Positions 39,592 to 43,545 of a stretch of DNA of 43,545 nt are shown here, piece after piece. The translations under genes and the position numbers were made by a program. Every line of letters starts with the position of its first letter. The first letter of the stretch is position 1. The notes below the pieces were generated by a model. The model saw nothing but the letters and a program-made list of their open reading frames with translations. It did no database searches and was not told the DNA's origin. Origin of the DNA: Lachnospiraceae bacterium (GTDB taxonomy: Bacteria > Bacillota > Clostridia > Oscillospirales > Ruminococcaceae); NCBI GenBank assembly GCA_023664705.1, contig JAMPFE010000012.1, forward strand, positions 1 to 43,545. Reading direction: 5' to 3'.

Positions 39592-39609
39592 GTATATATG
39601 AGATATACA
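39591..39609 (+). promoter_or_regulatory. Candidate GntR operator
   Basis: TGTATAT (39591-39597) and ATATACA (39603-39609) are perfect inverted arms around ATGAG. The site overlaps the last base of the -10 and the start point, a position suited to repression by the GntR protein encoded directly downstream. The assignment is by position and symmetry only. Confidence 0.6.
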
Positions 39610-39652
39610 CAATGGCAACAAAATAAACTTTTACGTATCTCAAACCGGTAAA

Positions 39653-39729
39653 TCTTTGCAAAGAAACGCCGCGGAAAACGCTTCGGAAGTGCACAGCCAA
39701 GCGCTTTGAGCGGCGGGGACGTGTGTCCC
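39653..39729 (+). promoter_or_regulatory. Structured untranslated leader of the GntR gene
   Basis: The leader contains the 12-base palindrome TCTTTGCAAAGA (39653-39664), an enclosing stem of CGCCGC (39667-39672) and GCGGCG (39710-39715), and a hairpin GGGAC and GTCCC (39716-39729) directly before the AGAGG site. Its role is unknown; the last hairpin could affect access to the ribosome binding site. Confidence 0.4.
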
Positions 39730-39742
39730 GAGAGGTATTTTG

Positions 39743-40114
39743 ATGAACATTATAATCACGAATTCGGGCGGAGTGCCGATCTACGAGCAGATCGCGACCC
39801 AGATCAAGGGCTTGATACTCGGCGGCGCGCTTCGCGAGGGCGACGCGCTGCCGTCCATGAGGGCGCTCGCGCAAGACCTGCGCGTAAGCGTCATCACGAC
39901 CAAGCGCGCGTATGAGATACTCGAAAGCGAGGGCTTCATACAGTCGTTCACGGGCAGGGGAAGCTTCGTCTCGGCAGCCGACCCCGAAATGCTGCGCGAG
40001 AACAATCTCCGCGAGATAGAGGAGCACCTCGGCAAAGCCGCGGATATCGCCAAGCAAAGCGGCGTGACCAAGGAGGAGCTCATGGAGATACTCGCCATGT
40101 TTTACGGCGAATAG
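39743..40114 (+). CDS. GntR-family repressor, YtrA-like
   Basis: A 123-residue regulator: the GntR winged helix starts P-I-Y-E-Q-I-A-T-Q-I-K and runs through L-P-S-M-R-A-L-A-Q-D-L-R-V-S, ending with G-F-I-Q-S-F-T-G-R-G-S-F-V. The remaining C-terminal part is only about 45 residues of helix, fitting the small YtrA subfamily, which usually controls a neighbouring ABC transporter. The start at 39743 (ATG) is preferred to TTG at 39740, because AGAGG is 7 bases from the ATG. The ABC genes that follow fit that role. Confidence 0.9.
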   Translation: MNIIITNSGGVPIYEQIATQIKGLILGGALREGDALPSMRALAQDLRVSVITTKRAYEILESEGFIQSFTGRGSFVSAADPEMLRENNLREIEEHLGKAADIAKQSGVTKEELMEILAMFYGE

Positions 40115-40129
40115 CCGTGGGAGGAAATT

Positions 40130-40969
40130 ATGGACAATTGCATAGAAGTAAGGAATATAACGCGGACGTATCCGCAGTTCAGCCTGAAGAACGTCTCGTT
40201 CAACGTTCCGCGCGGCTCCGTCGTGGGCTTTATCGGCGAGAACGGCGCGGGCAAATCGACGACGATAAAGGCGATACTCGGGCTGCTGAAAAAGGGCGAG
40301 GGCAGCATTACCGTCCTCGGCGAGAACGCCGACGAGCTGTCTCCCGCCACAAAGGAAAAGATAGGCGTGGTATTCGACGGGCTGTCGTTCCCCGAAAACC
40401 TCACCGTAAAGCAGCTCGACAAGGTAATGCGCGGCGTCTACAAAACGTGGAGCAGCGAGCGCTTTTTCGGCTATATGAGCAAATTCGAGCTGCCGCTCGA
40501 CAAGCGCTTCAAGAGCTTCTCGCGCGGCATGGTGATGCGCCTGTCGATAGCGGCGGCTCTGTCGCACGACACGCAGCTGCTTATCCTCGACGAGCCCACG
40601 AGCGGTCTCGACCCCGTAATGCGCTCCGAGATACTGGACATCTTTCTGGAGTTTATGCAGGACGAGAACCATTCGATACTCATCTCGACCCACATCACGA
40701 GTGATTTGGAGCACATCGCGGACTACATCTGCTTTATCCACAAGGGCGAGATAGTGTTCACCGAGGAGCGCAACGAGATGATAGAGCGCCACAGGATACT
40801 CAAATGCACCGACGAGCAGCTCGCCCGTATCGCCAAGGAGGATATTATCGGCGTCCGCCGCGGGCGCTTCCAGAACGAGGTTTTAACGACAAACGCCGCG
40901 AAATACCCCGATATCCCCGCCGACGCTCCGAGCATCGAGGAAATTATGGTATTCTACGTAAAGGACTAA
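40130..40969 (+). CDS. ABC exporter ATPase, YtrB-like
   Basis: A 279-residue ABC ATPase: Walker A G-E-N-G-A-G-K-S-T, signature F-S-R-G-M-V-M-R, Walker B L-L-I-L-D-E-P-T-S-G-L-D, and S-T-H-I-T-S-D. The last 70 residues resemble the regulatory tail of ABC-2 exporters. GGGAGG precedes the start and it follows the GntR gene by 15 bases. Together with the two permeases downstream it forms a YtrA-regulated export system. Substrates of such systems are often antibiotics or cell-envelope compounds, unproven here. Confidence 0.93.
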   Translation: MDNCIEVRNITRTYPQFSLKNVSFNVPRGSVVGFIGENGAGKSTTIKAILGLLKKGEGSITVLGENADELSPATKEKIGVVFDGLSFPENLTVKQLDKVMRGVYKTWSSERFFGYMSKFELPLDKRFKSFSRGMVMRLSIAAALSHDTQLLILDEPTSGLDPVMRSEILDIFLEFMQDENHSILISTHITSDLEHIADYICFIHKGEIVFTEERNEMIERHRILKCTDEQLARIAKEDIIGVRRGRFQNEVLTTNAAKYPDIPADAPSIEEIMVFYVKD

Positions 40970-40973
40970 CTTC

Positions 40974-41089
40974 GGCTTCGCCGAAGCCTCTGCGTTTTTG
41001 GCTTTGAATTGCCCTAAAGGCAATTCAATTTCGCACTGCGTGCGAAACCGCCAAAAGCCGCGTGTTTATCGTTTCGGCAATGCTGCCGA
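40974..41089. repeat. Multi-hairpin intergenic element inside the ABC operon
   Basis: Four inverted repeats sit in 116 bases: GGCTTC/GAAGCC (40974-40988); an outer stem TTTTGGC/GCCAAAA (40996-41002 and 41050-41056) enclosing TTGAATTGCC/GGCAATTCAA (41004-41028) and TTTCGCAC/GTGCGAAA (41029-41047); and TCGGCA/TGCCGA (41074-41089). The outer stem plus its two inner hairpins forms a three-way junction. It separates the ATPase from its permeases without any T-run typical of a terminator. Confidence 0.65.
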
Positions 41090-41117
41090 TAATTAAATTG
41101 TAACGGGAGTGATTTTT

Positions 41118-41810
41118 ATGTGCGGTATACTATACGGCAATTTCATACTCAACAAAAAATGGTTCCTAGCCGCGGGGATAACCGCGGTGTTCGGAACGGT
41201 GTCGTGCGCGGTGCTCAACGGGCTTATGCCCGACGATGTTGCTGCGACGAGCATGATATTCATCGGTGTGCAGCTTATTACCTTCGCGATACTGTCGGAG
41301 TGGCTCGCGCGCAATCTCGAAAGCAACGTCAAGTGCCGTTTCACAGACCTGACGCTCGCGGGCGGCGTCTCCAAGAATATGTTCGTGATGTCCGAGCTGC
41401 TGAAAAATCTCATCACGATAGCCGCGGGAATGGCGCTCTGCATAATAATGCAGCTCGTCATGAGCGTATTCAACAAGGAGTTTTTCACGCTTGAAAGCGT
41501 AAAAATGATAGCTGTTCTGGGATTTTTCTGCGGCGCGGTAGAGTGGACTGTAAACCCCCTCACCATCAGCTTCAAAAGCGCCGAAAAGGCGGGTCTCACC
41601 ATGGGTCTTATAATCGGATTCGGCTTGGTAATGCCGATAATGATATTGCTCAACACGTTCACCGAGGAGACCGAAACGCTCGTAAACAGGCTTCCGGAGC
41701 TCTTTTCGGGCAACACGCTGACCCTTATCATGGTCGGTATCTCCGCGGCGCTGTACGTGATATTCTACTTCGCTCTTCTTGCGAGGATCAAGAAAGGGGA
41801 CGTGTGCTGA
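41118..41810 (+). CDS. ABC-2 type permease
   Basis: A 230-residue membrane protein with about six helices (near residues 15-30, 45-65, 92-117, 130-155, 163-187 and 203-223). It is not recognised beyond the ABC-2 permease type of YtrC/D-like systems. The start at 41118 (ATG) is preferred to GTG at 41109, because GGGAG (41105-41109) lies 8 bases upstream of the ATG and overlaps the GTG. The next gene overlaps its stop by one base (TGATG). Confidence 0.85.
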   Translation: MCGILYGNFILNKKWFLAAGITAVFGTVSCAVLNGLMPDDVAATSMIFIGVQLITFAILSEWLARNLESNVKCRFTDLTLAGGVSKNMFVMSELLKNLITIAAGMALCIIMQLVMSVFNKEFFTLESVKMIAVLGFFCGAVEWTVNPLTISFKSAEKAGLTMGLIIGFGLVMPIMILLNTFTEETETLVNRLPELFSGNTLTLIMVGISAALYVIFYFALLARIKKGDVC

Positions 41811-42487
41811 TGAAGGGCTTGGTGCTGAAGGACATATTCGGCGTGCGGTTTCAGATGCTGGGCGCGCTGGCGCTTATGCTGCTGCCGTCGCTTATGCTGA
41901 TGCTCATGGGCGGCGGAATGGCAGTCGAAGAGGGCGAGACCGTTCCGATTGAAATATCGCTGTTGATATACGGCGTGGTCAATTACATCTCGATAACGCT
42001 CTGCTCGTCGTTTCTCGTGAACACCCTCGAATACGATGAAAGAAGCGGCTGGTCGAAAATGCAGCGCACGATGCCGATAACGGGCGGCAAAATAATCGGC
42101 GCAAAATTCGCGGCAATGGGCTTGGTGCTGGCGGCGCTTACCGTGCTTTCGCTTATCTTTAACGCCGTGAGCGCGCTGCTGTTCGATATTCCCTTAGAGC
42201 CCATGCTTGCGCTGCCGCTTGCCATGTGCATGGTGCAGGCGACAGCGCTCTCGCCGACGTTCTCGCTCGGCTACCGCTTCGGCGCAAAGGCGACGACGGC
42301 GGCGTATATCGGCATTATGGTCGCGCTGGCGGCGCTGATGATATGGCTGATATTCCTCATCTTCAGCGGCGATATCAACGCGGCGGCTCTGAGGGTCATC
42401 TGTTACGCGGGACTGCCCGTCCTGACGGCAGCCGTCGTCGCGGCAAGCTGGGTCACGGGCAAAAAGGCGGTAATGGTTGACATTTAA
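41810..42487 (+). CDS. ABC-2 type permease
   Basis: A 225-residue membrane protein that begins M-K-G-L-V-L-K-D-I-F-G and has about six hydrophobic segments, including the C-terminal G-L-P-V-L-T-A-A-V-V-A-A-S-W-V. It is a likely second half of the exporter with the previous gene. The segment R-S-G-W-S-K-M-Q-R-T-M-P-I is the conserved cytosolic loop of ABC-2 permeases. It is the last gene of the operon. Confidence 0.85.
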   Translation: MKGLVLKDIFGVRFQMLGALALMLLPSLMLMLMGGGMAVEEGETVPIEISLLIYGVVNYISITLCSSFLVNTLEYDERSGWSKMQRTMPITGGKIIGAKFAAMGLVLAALTVLSLIFNAVSALLFDIPLEPMLALPLAMCMVQATALSPTFSLGYRFGAKATTAAYIGIMVALAALMIWLIFLIFSGDINAAALRVICYAGLPVLTAAVVAASWVTGKKAVMVDI

Positions 42488-42508
42488 ACGCAAATCAGTA
42501 TTTGCAGC

Positions 42509-42620
42509 ACTTTTCGGCGGTCGCGTTGGCGACTGAAAAGTTTTTCGCCCAGCCTTTTTTCAAAAAGGCTGGCGGGATGCAAGGGCGGAGCCCTTGCTGG
42601 GGTGTGGGGCGAAGCCCCAC
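42509..42620. repeat. Array of four hairpin repeats after the ABC operon
   Basis: Four hairpins stand in tandem: ACTTTTC/GAAAAGT (42509-42541, with inner GTCGC/GCGAC); CCAGCCTTTTT/AAAAAGGCTGG (42549-42572, an 11-bp stem with a 2-base loop); GCAAGGGC/GCCCTTGC (42579-42597, loop GGA); GTGGGGC/GCCCCAC (42604-42620, loop GAA). The last two share the plan G-rich arm, 3-base loop, C-rich arm. They may stop transcription of the ABC operon, but no T-run follows any of them. Confidence 0.7.
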
Positions 42621-42680
42621 TATCCGATATAAATTCTGATTTTACACATTTAACGGTAAGCAGCCGTACACTGCAAGCTG

Positions 42681-42709
42681 TTGACAATTAAGCCCGAATA
42701 TGCTACAAT
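42681..42709 (+). promoter_or_regulatory. Sigma-A promoter of the small membrane protein gene
   Basis: TTGACA at 42681-42686 and TACAAT at 42704-42709 are 17 bases apart, with TGC before the -10. The start point would be near 42716, so the leader is only about 12 bases and the AGGTGAT ribosome site lies right at the transcript end. Confidence 0.9.
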
Positions 42710-42727
42710 ATCCCTAGGTGATGATTT

Positions 42728-43186
42728 ATGGATATTGTTATCGGCGGGGCGCTCATAGTGCTTATCCTGTTCTGCATAGGCTTCGGCTGGAGCGACATCG
42801 CAGTGCTCGGCGTAATGGTGGTGGGCGCGCTTATAGTGCTTATCGGCGGCTTTTTCGCGGTATGCCTTGTGCTGCTGGCAGCGTCAAAACGCAAAACGGC
42901 GGTGTTCGTCGGTTTCAGTGAGGAGCGGCGCTTCCCGTGCGCGGTGTATGCGATAGATGGAAATGAAGTGCCGAATATGTTTCCTTGCGAAATGGTGATG
43001 AAAAACAAGCTGTACGTTCCCGAAAAGGAGATCAAGGTACTGTATTGCCGTCCGTGCCGCATGGCTATCGACAATAACGCGCTTTTAACGATGATACTCG
43101 GCGGTGTTGTTTTTATCCCGGCGGCGGTGTTTGCGACGGTGAAAATCGCGGCGGTTATCGGGGAAATCGCTTCTTTTGGGGGATGA
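42728..43186 (+). CDS. Small membrane protein of unknown function
   Basis: A 152-residue protein with two N-terminal membrane segments (about residues 4-21 and 25-51), a soluble part with several cysteines (C-R-P-C near residue 105), and a third hydrophobic segment (about residues 120-142, including L-G-G-V-V-F-I-P-A-A-V-F). The start at 42728 is fixed by AGGTGAT and by agreement with the promoter. The C-terminal third is duplicated just downstream. No family was recognised. Confidence 0.7.
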   Translation: MDIVIGGALIVLILFCIGFGWSDIAVLGVMVVGALIVLIGGFFAVCLVLLAASKRKTAVFVGFSEERRFPCAVYAIDGNEVPNMFPCEMVMKNKLYVPEKEIKVLYCRPCRMAIDNNALLTMILGGVVFIPAAVFATVKIAAVIGEIASFGG

Positions 43187-43216
43187 ATCGCGGGTGTTGT
43201 CGAAAATGCGCTCATG

Positions 43217-43408
43217 CCGCATGGTTATCGGGGAAATCGCTTCTTTTGGGGGATGATCAAGATGCTGTATTGCCGCCCGTGCCGCATGGTTATCGACAAT
43301 AACGCGCTTTTAACGATGATACTCGGCGGCGTTGTTTTTATCCCGGCGGCGGTGTTCGCGGCGGTGAAAATCGCGGCGGTTATCGCGATCATGACGGTTT
43401 CCGGCTGA
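43217..43408 (+). pseudogene. Partial tandem duplicate of the preceding gene
   Basis: The segment repeats the 3' third of the preceding gene: 43222-43256 is a near-exact copy of 43152-43186, and 43253-43408 encodes M-I-K-M-L-Y-C-R-P-C-R-M-V-I-D-N-N, close to the parent residues 102-150 with few changes. An ATG at 43253 follows GGGGG, so a 51-residue protein could still be made (one membrane segment). It most probably arose by tandem duplication with loss of the 5' part. Confidence 0.6.
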
Positions 43409-43414
43409 ATTTTC

Positions 43415-43439
43415 GGCGCCGCTTTTCGGCGGTGTTTTT
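43415..43439 (+). terminator. Terminator after the duplicated segment
   Basis: CGCCG (43417-43421) and CGGCG (43427-43431), loop CTTTT, are followed by GTGTTTTTG. The stem is short, so efficiency is uncertain. Confidence 0.55.
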
Positions 43440-43545
43440 GCATACAAACTGTGAATTATTTTTTGATTTTGCAAGTTTTTGACTGGGAAATTGCAAAAAT
43501 TTTTGGTTTTGGTAACTAATCGTTGGGATTTGTGTATTATCTTGC
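43440..43545. other. AT-rich intergenic end of the window
   Basis: No gene or clear signal is visible. The DNA is AT-rich with runs of T, consistent with the start of another promoter region beyond the window. Confidence 0.5.

Noticed and set aside
1..43545. CRISPR array, prophage, integrase, rRNA or tRNA gene
   Set aside because: No regularly spaced direct repeats, phage or transposase motifs, or cloverleaf structures were seen.

Overview
The window looks like chromosomal core DNA from an anaerobic Gram-positive bacterium of the class Clostridia, most like the Oscillospiraceae/Ruminococcus group. The evidence is the gene order rimP-nusA-ylxR-ylxQ-infB-rbfA-nrnA-truB-ribF, a Cys T-box and a lysine riboswitch, strong AGGAGG-type ribosome binding sites, many TTG starts (six, plus one GTG), GC-rich coding DNA with AT-rich sigma-A promoters, and an archaeal-type aspartate-semialdehyde dehydrogenase. 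Genus and species cannot be fixed from the sequence alone. No prophage, transposase, CRISPR array, rRNA or tRNA gene was seen.

Layout. (1) 1-1551: a minus-strand yfcE-like phosphodiesterase and birA pair, then three small unknown genes on the plus strand. (2) 1592-6615: a T-box leader with a UGC (Cys) specifier, cysE, cysS and three tandem cyclophilin-type lipoproteins, closed by a terminator; this reads as one operon. (3) 6645-11024: a minus-strand membrane protein with a heptapeptide repeat, then a plus-strand run of a degenerate HMGL-like TIM barrel, a HAD phosphatase, a CNNM/CorC-type CBS protein and an NfeD-like membrane protein. (4) 11026-13690: a palindromic repeat element, then rpmG-secE-nusG-rplK-rplA with a terminator. 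(5) 13772-23777: the rimP-nusA-rnpM-L7Ae-infB-rbfA-nrnA-truB-ribF operon followed by gltX. (6) 23869-29032: a GldA/F/G-like ABC module with a DUF4340-like protein and a small conserved-looking protein. (7) 29044-33478, minus strand: a lysine-riboswitch operon asd-dapA-dapB-ACT protein-mscS. (8) 33558-36817: queA, an amidohydrolase and an AI-2E-family permease. (9) 36833-39532: an unidentified structured leader and a three-gene NitT/TauT-type ABC importer. (10) 39563-42487: a YtrA-like GntR repressor with its ABC-2 exporter. (11) 42488-43545: hairpin repeats, a small membrane protein gene and its partial tandem duplicate.

How the parts work together. Regions 4 and 5 are transcription and translation machinery. 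Region 2 couples cysteine synthesis and charging to tRNA-Cys, and probably places envelope foldases under the same switch. Region 7 is the aspartate-to-dihydrodipicolinate branch under lysine feedback, with a stand-alone ACT pair that may add protein-level control. Regions 6, 9 and 10 are three independent ABC transport systems.

Nothing here is clearly a novel multi-gene defence or metabolic system. The best candidates for new biology are the unclassified leader RNA at 36868-37036, the 7-residue repeat protein at 6645-7106, the cysteine-controlled cyclophilin triplet (one member probably non-catalytic), the active-site-less HMGL homologue, and the multi-hairpin intergenic elements.
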